Part shown: in pieces, positions 24,170 to 33,828 of the stretch
Layout: each line of letters starts with the position of its first letter
Numbering within the stretch: position 1 is the stretch's first letter
DNA from: CAYFNF01 sp964344485
GTDB taxonomy: Bacteria; Patescibacteriota; Patescibacteriia; UBA9570; XYC2-FULL-38-9
Length of the DNA: 64,000 nt
Reading direction: 5' to 3'
Assembly: GCA_964344485.1 (NCBI GenBank)
Contig: CAYFNF010000001.1
Coordinates: 62,001 to 126,000, forward strand
Notes under the pieces: model-generated
What the model was told of the DNA's origin: nothing
Seen by the model: only the letters and a program-made list of their open reading frames with translations
Database searches by the model: none
Position numbers and translations under genes: made by a program

Positions 24170-24629
24170 AAGAAATGTTATTGTATGCAGTATAGCAAAA
24201 AATAGTGTTTTTTCGAGGCATTATTGCATATGTGCATAAAACTGTGGGAAATGTGGGTAACCATCGTGCACAAAAATAGGGTTTTTATGCTTGCAAAAAC
24301 CGAAAAACTAGTATTTGGCTAATATTAGCGTCGAAAAGCTTGTGGATAAATCTATTGACAAAAAAACGCAATTTCTATTGACATTTATTTATAAACATCG
24401 TACACTGAACGTCGGTCTACAAGACAATACTTACGATACTTTTCACTATCGTGTCCATCATCCATCTAAACAACAACCGTTAGATCATATCTGAACCCCG
24501 GGTGTTATTTCCTGGTGGTTTTTTGTGTGTTTTTGCTGTGTTGTTTTCTCTGAAGTTCGCAAAAAATGGATGCGTGGTTCCCTACGTATATTTATTATCA
24601 ATTTTCAATAAATAACCATAAAAAAATAT
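24170..24629 (+). promoter_or_regulatory. rpoB upstream region: promoter, DnaA-like box, leader
   Basis: No gene. Contains the motif at 24307-24329, a TGTGGATAA (DnaA-box-like, near 24341), and a strong promoter TTGACA (24378-24383), 17-base spacer, TACACT (24401-24406). This leaves a leader of about 215 bases before rpoB. A terminator-like hairpin sits in it. Confidence 0.75.
24495..24524 (+). terminator. attenuator-like hairpin in the rpoBC leader
   Basis: ACC-CCGGG (24495-24502) pairs with CCTGG-(T)-GGT (24511-24519), followed by a six-T run, about 105 bases before the rpoB ATG. This has the form of an intrinsic terminator inside the leader. Confidence 0.55.
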
Positions 24630-27600
24630 ATGCCGACAGAAACAACTACAGACCGGAAATATTTTTCTATCACGCATGAGGCAACTGAGCTCCCGGACCT
24701 GATCGAAGTTCAAAAGACTTCGTATAAATGGTTCATGGACGAAGGCTTGAAAGAGCTGTTTGATGAGATCTCTCCGATAGAAGATTTCACTGGTCGAGAT
24801 TTAGAATTACATTTCGTGGACTACTACCTAGATGAGCCACGATTCGATGAGGTCACCGCAAAATCAAAGAACTTAACGTATGAATCTGCGTTGCGAGTGA
24901 ATACCAAGCTGGTGAACAAACGGACAAATGAAGTGAAGGAGCAAGAGGTCTTTCTTGGAGACTTTCCATTAATGACAGAGAGAGGAACGTTCGTAGTTAA
25001 TGGAATTGAACGTGTAGTCGTGTCGCAGCTCATCCGATCTGCTGGTGTGTTCTTTACTTCAGATTACTTAAAGGGAAGCGTCTACTACGGAGCAAAGATT
25101 ATCCCGAACCGTGGTGCGTGGCTCGAGATTGAAACCAATCATGACAATGTGATCTATGTAAAAGTTGATCGTAAGCGTAAAGTGCCTGTGACTTCACTGT
25201 TGCGAGCATTCGGATACGGCTCTGATGAAGAGATCATGGAGCTGTTCAAAGATATTGATACTGATCCAAACAATCAATATATTAAGGCGACCATTGATAA
25301 AGACCAGGCGAAATCTGAAGGAGAAGGATTGAAAGAGGTATATAAACGTATCCGTCCAGGTGACTTGGCAACTATCGATAATGCGAGAAGTTTGATTCAC
25401 GCCATGTTCTTCAACTTTGATCGGTATGACTTTGGACGCGTGGGTCGGTATAAGATAAACAAACGGTTTTCTTTTGACATTCCGAATACTCCAGAGACAC
25501 GAGTCCTTCGTCGTGAAGATTTAGTTGCAATTATTGCAGAGGTCATTCGATTGAATAATTCTCAAGAGGAAGCGGATGATATCGACCACTTAGGAAATCG
25601 TCGTGTTCGTGCTGTAGGTGAATTAGTACAGAACAAGTTCCGCATCGGTTTGTCTCGCATGGAACGTATTGTGAAAGATCGCATGTCTACCAAGGATGTG
25701 GATACATTAACTCCAGGGCAGTTGATTAACGCCCGCCCAGTGATTGGTGCAGTGAAAGAGTTCTTTATGTCATCGCAGTTATCCCAGTTCATGGACCAGA
25801 CCAATCCATTAGCAGAGTTGGAGCATAAGAGACGGTTGTCAGCTATGGGTCCTGGTGGATTATCTCGAGAACGGGCTGGGTTTGAAGTTCGTGATGTGCA
25901 TCGTACTCACTACGGTCGCATCTGTCCTATCGCAACTCCTGAGGGCCCAAATATTGGATTAGTTGGACACCTCTCTTCGTTTGCACGCATTAATGACTTT
26001 GGTTTTATTGAAGCGCCGTACAGAAAGGTGATTCACGATCCAAAGCCAGAGGACGCAGAAGGAGAGGTTGCGCGCAAGGATATTGAGGTTGATGGTAAGA
26101 AGGTTGTAAAGCAAGGCGCGACTATTTCAAAGAAGGATATTGAAGCACTGAAAGAGCTAAAAACTGTGCCAGTTAAAGCGCGCGTCACTGATGAAGTACT
26201 GTATTTAGATGCATTTACAGAAGAGAAATATACCACCACAGCTGCAACTGTGCCGTTAGATGAGAACGGGTATTTCNNNNNNNNNNGAGAGCACATGAAA
26301 CCAACCATTGTGCCAGTGCACAAAGTGGATTTTATGGATGTCTCTCCAAAAGAAATCGTGTCTATCTCCACTGCGTTGATTCCGTTTCTAGAGCATGATG
26401 ACGCGGTTCGTGCATTAATGGGAACAAACATGCAACGGCAGGCTGTTCCGTGTATTACGCCGGACGCGCCTGTGATCGGAACTGGCGTGGAGCATCGTGC
26501 TGCAAAAGACTCGGGACAAGTGATTGTTGCAGAAGAAGCCGGAACTGTGATGGCAGTAGATGCGAATAGGATTCTTATCGAAGAGAAGAAAGGCCAGTCA
26601 AAAGAGTATATATTAAAACGATTTGTTCGTTCGAATGCATCTACTAGTATTAACCAGCGTCCATTAGTGGAGAAAGGCCAGAAAGTGGCGAAAGGTGAAG
26701 TGCTTGCTGATGGAGCATCAACAGATCAAGGAGAGCTTGCGCTCGGACAGAACATGCTTGTGGCGTACATGCCGTGGGAAGGTGGTAACTATGAGGACGC
26801 TATCCTTATTTCAGAACGCGTCGTGCAGCAAGACCGCTACACCTCTGTACATATTGAGGACTACACCGTCGATGTGCGTGACACCAAGCTTGGCCCGGAG
26901 GTAGTTACTCGTGATATTCCGAATGTCTCAGAAGAGAAGTTGAAGAATCTGGATGAAGACGGAGTGATTCGCATTGGAGCACAAGTCTCTTCAGGAGATA
27001 TCTTAGTTGGAAAGATTACACCAAAAGGTGAGACCGAGTTAACTGCAGAAGAGAAGCTGTTGCGTGCAATCTTTGGAGAAAAAGCAAAAGACGTGAAAGA
27101 CTCCTCCTTATATCTGGCACACGGTGAACACGGAAAGGTCGTGGACATTAAAGTCTTTACTAAAGAGAACGGAGATAAATTACCTGCAGGCGTCACCAAG
27201 ACTATTCAAGTCTCTATTGCGCAGCTTCGTAAGATTCAGGTCGGAGATAAGATGGCAGGACGTCACGGAAATAAAGGTGTGATTTCTCGTGTGGTTCCAA
27301 TAGAGGACATGCCATATCTTGAAGATGGAACTCCAGTAGATATTATCTTGAACCCGCTCGGTATTGTCTCTCGTATGAACTTGGGGCAGGTGCTAGAGGC
27401 ACATCTGGGTATGGCAGCAAAATCACTTGGGTACAGTGTTGCAACTCCTGTATTTGATGGAGTGCCTGTTGAGCACATTCGAGATGAGCTCGAGAAAGCC
27501 GGCTATCCACGAGATGGAAAAATTTCATTAACGGATGGACGTACTGGCGCAGAGTTTGATCAACCAGTGATGTGCGGATATGCATATATGTTGAAACTCG

Positions 27601-28079
27601 ATCATATGGTGGAAGACAAGATCCATCAACGATCGATTGGTCCATACTCACTAGTAACGCAGCAGCCACTTGGCGGTAAAGCACAGTTTGGTGGACAGCG
27701 TTTCGGAGAGATGGAAGTCTGGGCGCTAGAAGCGTACGGTGCAGCACACTCACTACAAGAGATGCTGACCATTAAGTCGGATGATGTGCCAGGACGATCA
27801 AAGGCATATGAAGCAACGATTAAAGGAGAGCCGGTCGAGAAGCTAAACGTACCAGAGTCCTTTAATGTGTTAGTTCGAGAATTAAAGGGATTGTGTTTGG
27901 ACGTAGAGTTACTGAATAAGGAAGGTAAAGAGATTGATGAAGCAGCGTTGGAAAAAGAGAAGGCTGATAAGGAGTCTGAACGAGCAGAAACCGAGAATGA
28001 ATACTCTTCTGATGAAGGGATCATTAAGGTTGCCGGATCAGGAGGCAAGAGTGGATCAGATGAGGCAGAGGAAAAATAA
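24630..28079 (+). CDS. rpoB: RNA polymerase beta subunit
   Basis: 1149 residues plus any bases missing at the assembly gap (26277-26286). Protrusion, lobe, fork and C-terminal clamp regions are recognisable. The rifampicin pocket SSQLSQFMDQTNPLAELEHKRRLSAMGPGGLSRERAGFEVRDVH has the wild-type D, H and S positions, so no classic resistance change. GDKMAGRHGNKGVIS is the active-site-proximal block and QPLGGKAQFGGQRFGEMEVWALEAYGAA the C-terminal signature. The tail after about 1100 is acidic and low-complexity. It is followed 26 bases later by rpoC. No ribosomal protein genes precede it; it has its own promoter and leader. No Shine-Dalgarno. Confidence 0.97.
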   Translation: MPTETTTDRKYFSITHEATELPDLIEVQKTSYKWFMDEGLKELFDEISPIEDFTGRDLELHFVDYYLDEPRFDEVTAKSKNLTYESALRVNTKLVNKRTNEVKEQEVFLGDFPLMTERGTFVVNGIERVVVSQLIRSAGVFFTSDYLKGSVYYGAKIIPNRGAWLEIETNHDNVIYVKVDRKRKVPVTSLLRAFGYGSDEEIMELFKDIDTDPNNQYIKATIDKDQAKSEGEGLKEVYKRIRPGDLATIDNARSLIHAMFFNFDRYDFGRVGRYKINKRFSFDIPNTPETRVLRREDLVAIIAEVIRLNNSQEEADDIDHLGNRRVRAVGELVQNKFRIGLSRMERIVKDRMSTKDVDTLTPGQLINARPVIGAVKEFFMSSQLSQFMDQTNPLAELEHKRRLSAMGPGGLSRERAGFEVRDVHRTHYGRICPIATPEGPNIGLVGHLSSFARINDFGFIEAPYRKVIHDPKPEDAEGEVARKDIEVDGKKVVKQGATISKKDIEALKELKTVPVKARVTDEVLYLDAFTEEKYTTTAATVPLDENGYFXXXXEHMKPTIVPVHKVDFMDVSPKEIVSISTALIPFLEHDDAVRALMGTNMQRQAVPCITPDAPVIGTGVEHRAAKDSGQVIVAEEAGTVMAVDANRILIEEKKGQSKEYILKRFVRSNASTSINQRPLVEKGQKVAKGEVLADGASTDQGELALGQNMLVAYMPWEGGNYEDAILISERVVQQDRYTSVHIEDYTVDVRDTKLGPEVVTRDIPNVSEEKLKNLDEDGVIRIGAQVSSGDILVGKITPKGETELTAEEKLLRAIFGEKAKDVKDSSLYLAHGEHGKVVDIKVFTKENGDKLPAGVTKTIQVSIAQLRKIQVGDKMAGRHGNKGVISRVVPIEDMPYLEDGTPVDIILNPLGIVSRMNLGQVLEAHLGMAAKSLGYSVATPVFDGVPVEHIRDELEKAGYPRDGKISLTDGRTGAEFDQPVMCGYAYMLKLDHMVEDKIHQRSIGPYSLVTQQPLGGKAQFGGQRFGEMEVWALEAYGAAHSLQEMLTIKSDDVPGRSKAYEATIKGEPVEKLNVPESFNVLVRELKGLCLDVELLNKEGKEIDEAALEKEKADKESERAETENEYSSDEGIIKVAGSGGKSGSDEAEEK
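26277..26286. other. assembly gap (10 N) inside rpoB
   Basis: Ten unknown bases interrupt rpoB after DENGYF. The frame happens to continue. Compared from memory with E. coli RpoB, the interval to the VDFMDVSP motif is about four residues short, so the real gap length is probably not ten. Confidence 0.95.
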
Positions 28080-28105
28080 TATAATCAATCATAATATTTA
28101 CACAT

Positions 28106-31100
28106 ATGTCATTCTACGATAAGGCAACACAAGTAGCAGATTTCTCAGCGATTCGACTGAAGCTCGCATCGCCTGACGAGATCCATTCCTGGTCACACGG
28201 AGAAGTGCTTCGACCAGAGACTATTAACTATCGAACACAAAAACCAGAAAAGGACGGACTGTTCTGTGAAAAGATTTTTGGGCCGTCAAAAGATTGGGAG
28301 TGTTACTGCGGAAAGTATAAACGTATTCGTTATAAAGGAATTGTTTGTGATAAGTGTGGTGTGGAAGTAACACGATCCATTGTTCGACGAGAACGCATGG
28401 GGCACATTGATTTAGCAGCACCGGTAACGCATATTTGGTTCTTACGTGGCGTTCCATCAAAAGTAGGGCTACTTCTAGACCTCTCAACTCAGAATTTAGA
28501 GAAAGTGGTCTACTTTGCAAACTACATTATTACAGAAGTGGATGAGGATCTACGTGTACAGACCATTGAGCAGATCGATACTGAGCTGGAGCAAAAGAAG
28601 AAACAGATTCGTCATGAGAGCACCCAGCAGATGGGGGAGATCAAGCAGCGACGAGAGAACGCAAAGAATGAAGATAAAGATAAGAAGGCCGCGGAAAAGA
28701 CTGATAAAGAGTATGAGCGTGAGCTGATTAATGCTGCGATCATGCGCGATGAGAAGTTAAAGGATTTAGAAGATGCAGCAGACATTGCAAAGAAAGAGCT
28801 CAAGTCACTTGAGCCGCTAGCGATCATCTCTGAGAGTCAATACTACGATTTCTCTCTGAAATACGGGCACGTCTTTAGCGCTGGTATTGGTGCTGAGGCA
28901 ATCCGAAGCCTATTAGAAGTTCTTGACCTTGATGTACTATCAAAAGAGCTAAAAACCGCATTAGAGACTGCAAGCAAGAATCAGCAGCATCGTATTCTAC
29001 GTCGATTGAAGCTGGTCCGTAACTTGCAGAAGAATAACATCCGTCCAGAGTGGATGGTACTGAATGTGCTACCGGTCATTCCTCCAGATCTTCGGCCAAT
29101 GGTGCAATTGGATGGTGGACGATTTGCTGCGTCTGATTTGAACGATCTCTATCGACGCGTGATTAACCGTAATAATCGTTTGAAACGATTGAAGGAGCTA
29201 AATGCACCAGAAGTGATTCAGAGAAATGAGAAGCGCATGCTACAGGAAGCAGTAGACGCGCTGATTGATAACAGTGCGCGACATGGGAAGACCGTGACAG
29301 CTTCTACTGGACAGAAACGACAACTCAAGTCTTTGGCAGACATGCTAAAAGGAAAACAAGGTCGCTTCCGACAGAACCTACTTGGAAAACGCGTGGACTA
29401 CTCCGGTCGTTCTGTGATTGTAGTTGGTCCGCACTTGAAGCTCAGCCAGTGTGGCCTTCCAAAGAAGATGGCGCTAGAGCTCTTTAAATCATTTGTGATA
29501 GCAAAATTGATTGAGCGTGAGTACGTCTACAACGTGCGTTCAGCGAATAGGTTTATTGAAGCAAACCGCGAAGAGATCTGGGATATTCTAGAAGAAGTGA
29601 CTAAGAATGCACATGTCTTGTTGAATCGTGCTCCGACACTGCATCGCTTAGGTATTCAAGCATTCCAACCGCTGCTAATTGAGGGCAAGGCCATTCAGAT
29701 TCATCCGCTGGTCTGTCCCGCGTTTAACGCAGACTTTGATGGAGACCAGATGGCAGTACATGTTCCTCTGTCTAAAGAAGCAAAAGAGGAAGCTGAGAAG
29801 ATCATGCTTTCAACCACCAACCTGTTAAAGCCCGCAACTGGCGAACCGATTGTGACTCCGTCGCAAGACATTGTATTGGGTGCGTACTATCTTACATATA
29901 TGGATGAAGAGAGAAAAGAGAAAACCACTCTTGCATTTGCTTCCGGAAATGAAGCGCTGTTTGCACATCAAGCTGGTCGCGTGCAGTTACAGGACCCAGT
30001 GTTAGTCAAGATCGATGGAAAAGTGGAAGAGACTACTGCTGGCCGCATTCTGTTTAATTCTGTCTTGCCAGAGGAGCAACGTTTTGTGAATGAGGTGGTG
30101 GATAAGAAGGGGCTGAAAGGTGTGATTGCTGACTGTTTGACTCACCACGGTAGCGAGCGGACGGTACAATTGCTCGATGATGTGAAAGACCTGGCTATTG
30201 AGTATATCACTCGCTCCGGAATGAGTTGGGGAATGGACGACTTGAATGTTCCTGAGAAGAAGAAAGTCATAATGGATCAAGCAGACGCGCAGATTGATGA
30301 GATCCATAATCATTATAATCAAGGGCTGTTAACTGATGACGAACGACGCATGAAGGTAATTGAAGTATGGACAAAAGCCAAGAACGATATTACCGGCGCG
30401 TGTCAGGAGTACCTGGATCCTTCTAGTCCAGCACATGCCATGATTAACTCCGGTGCTCGTGGTTCCTGGGGTCAGACCGTACAGATGATGGGAATGAAGG
30501 GATTGGTGATTAACCCATCTGGTGAGACCATGGAACTGCCGGTGAAAGCAAACTTTAAAGAAGGCTTCAATGTACTAGAGTACTTCGCTTCTACTCATGG
30601 TGCACGAAAAGGATTGACTGATACCGCGTTGCGTACTGCAAACGCTGGATATCTGACCCGTCGTCTCGTGGATGTAGCACAAGATATGGTGATTGCATCT
30701 AATGATTGTAAGACCAAGAAAGGGTTAGTACTGACTGAAAAAGAATCTGAAGATATGGGTGAGCCGCTTGCATCACGTATTTGGGGTCGTGTTCTTGCTG
30801 GAGATCTTAAAGATGACAAAGGTAAGGTGCTATACAAGAAAGGTTCTTTAATCAGCACTGAAGATGTGGAGAAGTTGAAGAAGAAGAAATTCTCAGAAGC
30901 AGCCGTCCGTTCTGTTCTGACTTGTGAAATGGACCGAGGAACGTGTCAGCAGTGTTACGGATATGACCTGGGTCATAATGAACTTGCTGAGATGGGTACT
31001 GCAGTGGGTATTATCGCTGCACAGTCCATTGGTGAGCCAGGAACACAGTTGACCATGAGAACGTTCCATACTGGTGGAGTTGCTGGAGCGGATATTACGC

Positions 31101-32002
31101 AAGGTTTGCCTCGTGTGGAAGAGCTGTTTGAAGCACGCCCATTGAAGAAGTCCGCAGTGATTGCTGACGTCGAAGGCGAAGTGAAAGATGTGGTTGATGA
31201 AGGTAAGCAAAAAGTCATTCACGTGTCTCATATCGCTGATGCAAAGGAGACATACACTATACGGAAAGCAGACAAGGCGCTGGTGAAGAACAAAGCCAAG
31301 GTGCGTAAAGGAACTGCGTTGTATGAAACAGCAGACGGGCCAGTGAAGTCACGCTTTAAAGGTGAGGTAGTAATTGAGAAGAACAAGATGATTGTGACCG
31401 GCGAAGAGAAGCAGATCAAGGAGTTTGCAGTGCCAGTAGGATACGGCATTAATGTAGAGAAAGGTGACTTAGTCACTGCTGGACAGCAGCTAACTGAAGG
31501 AAGTTTAGATCTCTATGAATTACTTGCTCTTAAGGGAGTGGAAGAAGTGGAGAAGTACATTATTAACGAGATTCAGTACATCTACTCTTCGCAAGGACAA
31601 AAGTTGAATGATAAACACATTGAGATTATTATTCGGCAGATGTTCTCCCGCATGAAGATTGTGGATCCAAAAGACACCTCTCTGGTGGTTGGTGATATTG
31701 TCTCTCGATCTAGCTTGCGAGATGCGAATGAGGCAGCAGAAGCAGATAAAGGAAAGGGTGCTGTTGCTGAGCCAGTACTGCTCGGTATTACCAAAGCGTC
31801 ATTATCTGTGGATTCCTTCCTTTCTGCAGCATCCTTCCAGGAGACTGCACGTATTCTGATCGACGCTGCGGTGTCAGGCAAGATGGATCACTTGCAGGGG
31901 CTGAAAGAGAATGTGATCATCGGTAAGCTCATCCCTGTTGGAACCGGTTTCATGACAGAGGAAGAGAAAGCAGCAGCTGTAGAGGAAGAGAAGCAAGAGT
32001 AA
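28106..32002 (+). CDS. rpoC: RNA polymerase beta' subunit
   Basis: 1298 residues. N-terminal zinc ribbon CYCGKYKRIRYKGIVCDKCG, the catalytic magnesium loop NADFDGDQMAVH with three aspartates, the second zinc site CEMDRGTCQQCYGYD, the bridge-helix/trigger-loop region (GARGSWGQTVQMMGMKGL, GEPGTQLTMRTFHTGGVAG), and a C-terminal end with FLSAASFQETARILIDAAV. A charged insertion near residues 150-240 (coiled, KKKQIRHESTQQMGEIKQRRENAKNEDKDKKAAEKT) is lineage-specific. Cotranscribed with rpoB. It ends in a low-complexity glutamate/alanine tail and a hairpin terminator. Confidence 0.97.
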   Translation: MSFYDKATQVADFSAIRLKLASPDEIHSWSHGEVLRPETINYRTQKPEKDGLFCEKIFGPSKDWECYCGKYKRIRYKGIVCDKCGVEVTRSIVRRERMGHIDLAAPVTHIWFLRGVPSKVGLLLDLSTQNLEKVVYFANYIITEVDEDLRVQTIEQIDTELEQKKKQIRHESTQQMGEIKQRRENAKNEDKDKKAAEKTDKEYERELINAAIMRDEKLKDLEDAADIAKKELKSLEPLAIISESQYYDFSLKYGHVFSAGIGAEAIRSLLEVLDLDVLSKELKTALETASKNQQHRILRRLKLVRNLQKNNIRPEWMVLNVLPVIPPDLRPMVQLDGGRFAASDLNDLYRRVINRNNRLKRLKELNAPEVIQRNEKRMLQEAVDALIDNSARHGKTVTASTGQKRQLKSLADMLKGKQGRFRQNLLGKRVDYSGRSVIVVGPHLKLSQCGLPKKMALELFKSFVIAKLIEREYVYNVRSANRFIEANREEIWDILEEVTKNAHVLLNRAPTLHRLGIQAFQPLLIEGKAIQIHPLVCPAFNADFDGDQMAVHVPLSKEAKEEAEKIMLSTTNLLKPATGEPIVTPSQDIVLGAYYLTYMDEERKEKTTLAFASGNEALFAHQAGRVQLQDPVLVKIDGKVEETTAGRILFNSVLPEEQRFVNEVVDKKGLKGVIADCLTHHGSERTVQLLDDVKDLAIEYITRSGMSWGMDDLNVPEKKKVIMDQADAQIDEIHNHYNQGLLTDDERRMKVIEVWTKAKNDITGACQEYLDPSSPAHAMINSGARGSWGQTVQMMGMKGLVINPSGETMELPVKANFKEGFNVLEYFASTHGARKGLTDTALRTANAGYLTRRLVDVAQDMVIASNDCKTKKGLVLTEKESEDMGEPLASRIWGRVLAGDLKDDKGKVLYKKGSLISTEDVEKLKKKKFSEAAVRSVLTCEMDRGTCQQCYGYDLGHNELAEMGTAVGIIAAQSIGEPGTQLTMRTFHTGGVAGADITQGLPRVEELFEARPLKKSAVIADVEGEVKDVVDEGKQKVIHVSHIADAKETYTIRKADKALVKNKAKVRKGTALYETADGPVKSRFKGEVVIEKNKMIVTGEEKQIKEFAVPVGYGINVEKGDLVTAGQQLTEGSLDLYELLALKGVEEVEKYIINEIQYIYSSQGQKLNDKHIEIIIRQMFSRMKIVDPKDTSLVVGDIVSRSSLRDANEAAEADKGKGAVAEPVLLGITKASLSVDSFLSAASFQETARILIDAAVSGKMDHLQGLKENVIIGKLIPVGTGFMTEEEKAAAVEEEKQE

Positions 32003-32020
32003 TACAGCGTTGAATATATC

Positions 32021-32048
32021 GAGGGCGCGCATGATGTGCGCTCTTTTT
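32021..32048 (+). terminator. rpoBC terminator
   Basis: Stem GAG(G)GCGC / GCGCTC followed by five T residues. Confidence 0.75.
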
Positions 32049-32057
32049 AATAAAAAA

Positions 32058-32075
32058 ATCGCTAGTACTAGCGAT
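32058..32075 (-). terminator. terminator of GC-rich unit F
   Basis: Perfect 18-base palindrome ATCGCTAGT/ACTAGCGAT starting at the stop codon and followed on the minus strand by seven T residues. Confidence 0.8.
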
Positions 32076-33652
32076 CACTCCTCATCTGAGCCGCGCTCAG
32101 CGTCCTCCTCGTCCTGCTGATGTAGCGCCCATAGGTGCTCGATCACGGTTGCCAGATCATCGTCCGGCATTCCCGAGAGCTCATGTGCGAGCTCGTTCGC
32201 GATGCGTGCGAGCGTACCGCGGGTGGAACGTGTACCGTCCACATGCCACAGCGCTTTTTCGCGACTGGTTGCCGAGAGATGGGCAATGGACCCATCGTAC
32301 GCGTAGCATGCGATGTACCAGAGCGCGTTGTTCAGTCGATCCGTGATCAGGCGAACCTCGGCGTCTGACTCCGCGAGTGCGGCTTGCACCTCTTGGTCAT
32401 GACGTGCGTCATGGACCTTGAGCCCGACCTTCCACCGCGTTGGCACCACCTCTCGGTTGAACTGGTACCATCCAGGACGGACCCGGACCAGCACGCCGGT
32501 ACGGTAACCGTTGCGGATGATGGTACGTACGGACTTGGCGTTGGACAGCCGCAGCTCCGGTGCCCGCCCTTCAGCGTTGACCGGGAAGTCCTCGTACGCC
32601 ACGGTATGCAGCAGCAGGCGAAGTGCAGCCTTGATCCAGCTCGGGAGTGCGATGGTTGCTTCCCATGCATTCCGGAGGTCGTCCTGGCCTTCGAGGACAG
32701 CGACCTCTCCGTGATCCGGCGCCTCTTCCGGCGGCGGTGCTGGTGCAGCTGCCAGTGCAGCGACCTCGTCCATGTCGATCGGTCGCGCATCAGGATCCGG
32801 GGTGTCTTCAGCTCCGGTGCCTGCCTCCGGCTCGTGGCCACGGTCTTGCGCTACAGGTGCGTCCTCTTGTATGGGCACATCATCCTGCGCCAGGCCGTCA
32901 GCCTCAGGCTCCTCTTCCGGATCTTCGGACACGTCAGGGGCGTCTTCACCGGCCGCTGCAACGGACTCAGCATCCTCGGGCGGCTCTTCGGTGCCATCAG
33001 CAGCTTCCGTGTCTGCGGGTGGCTCTTCGGCAGCAGGATCGACTCCAGCGTCTTCACCAGCTGCAGCACCACTCTTGGTGCTGGTTTCAGCTTCGCGAGC
33101 CGCAGGTTCGACACCCAGCCGATTGCAGGCCTTCTTGGTGAGACGGTAGTTGCTGCCCGTGGATGCCACGAGCCAGTTGTCCTTCACCAGTCGAGCGATG
33201 ATCAGCTTCTGACCACCGTTCTCGGCTTCTGCTGCGTCCGTACACTCGCTGACGGTCATGCCGACCGCATCCAGATCGATGTCGTCAGTGCTGCCCACCA
33301 ATCCGTGTAGCTGTCCCAGCATGTCCACGACCTGATCAGGGGTTTCGAGCAGCGTGCGGATGCGATGCGGGAGTCGTTCGTACGGAGTGAACTCGAACGA
33401 GTATCGTCTTCCGGGGCGTGCCCCGGTTCCGTACGTGACTTTTGCATCACCACGAGTCTGCATGTCCAGCAGGTAGTCACCGACCGGCTTGGGAGGGAAC
33501 AGGACCGGATCAGCTTTCGAGAGCTCTGCAGGAGTGAACCACTCAGGGATCGTACCAGCGAGGACCAACTCTCTCGCACGTGCAACACGGCGATTGTATG
33601 TTGACCTCTTGTTTTTTCTTGCCTTTCTCTGGCCTCGTACCGAGCTTGTCAT
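32075..33652 (-). CDS. large hypothetical protein with acidic linker, GC-rich unit F
   Basis: 525 residues. N-terminal basic tail (RGQRKARKNKRSTYNRR), then two winged-helix-like segments: WFTPAELSKADPVLFPPKPVGDYLLDMQTRGDAKVTYG...RRYSFEF and LIIARLVKDNWLVASTGSNYRLTKKACNRLGV. Residues about 180-325 are an acidic, proline/alanine/glutamate low-complexity linker. The C-terminal part has another such unit (LSNAKSVRTIIRNGYRTGVLVRVRPGWYQFN) and a helical end (GTLARIANELAHELSGMPDDDLATVIEHLWAL). The winged-helix reading is my inference from pattern; it would suggest a nucleic-acid-binding or regulatory protein. Own promoter with a 5' inverted repeat. GC-rich against AT-rich flanks. Confidence 0.7.
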   Translation of the reverse strand: MTSSVRGQRKARKNKRSTYNRRVARARELVLAGTIPEWFTPAELSKADPVLFPPKPVGDYLLDMQTRGDAKVTYGTGARPGRRYSFEFTPYERLPHRIRTLLETPDQVVDMLGQLHGLVGSTDDIDLDAVGMTVSECTDAAEAENGGQKLIIARLVKDNWLVASTGSNYRLTKKACNRLGVEPAAREAETSTKSGAAAGEDAGVDPAAEEPPADTEAADGTEEPPEDAESVAAAGEDAPDVSEDPEEEPEADGLAQDDVPIQEDAPVAQDRGHEPEAGTGAEDTPDPDARPIDMDEVAALAAAPAPPPEEAPDHGEVAVLEGQDDLRNAWEATIALPSWIKAALRLLLHTVAYEDFPVNAEGRAPELRLSNAKSVRTIIRNGYRTGVLVRVRPGWYQFNREVVPTRWKVGLKVHDARHDQEVQAALAESDAEVRLITDRLNNALWYIACYAYDGSIAHLSATSREKALWHVDGTRSTRGTLARIANELAHELSGMPDDDLATVIEHLWALHQQDEEDAERGSDEE

Positions 33653-33710
33653 AGATGCAACTTTCTCAACTCAGCGGACAAGTTAACGGTTGTAGCTCCT
33701 AAAGAACAAC

Positions 33711-33767
33711 CCAGTAGTACCACTACTGGATATTCATTCACACTAGCAGAGCGCAGTAGCTTGTCAA
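33711..33767 (-). promoter_or_regulatory. promoter and 5' inverted repeat of unit F
   Basis: Minus-strand TTGACA (33767-33762), 16-base spacer, TAGTGT (33745-33740), then the perfect repeat CCAGTAGT-N3-ACTACTGG (33729-33711) about 10 bases after the -10. Confidence 0.7.
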
Positions 33768-33794
33768 TAGAGCGCGCGAGCAACGTGAGTGAGC

Positions 33795-33822
33795 TTGAAA
33801 AATCTTGTTTTTTTGATATAAT
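33795..33822 (+). promoter_or_regulatory. promoter giving a leaderless amidohydrolase mRNA
   Basis: TTGAAA (33795-33800), 16-base spacer, TATAAT (33817-33822), 6 bases, then the ATG at 33829. Confidence 0.75.
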
Positions 33823-33828
33823 AATTGT

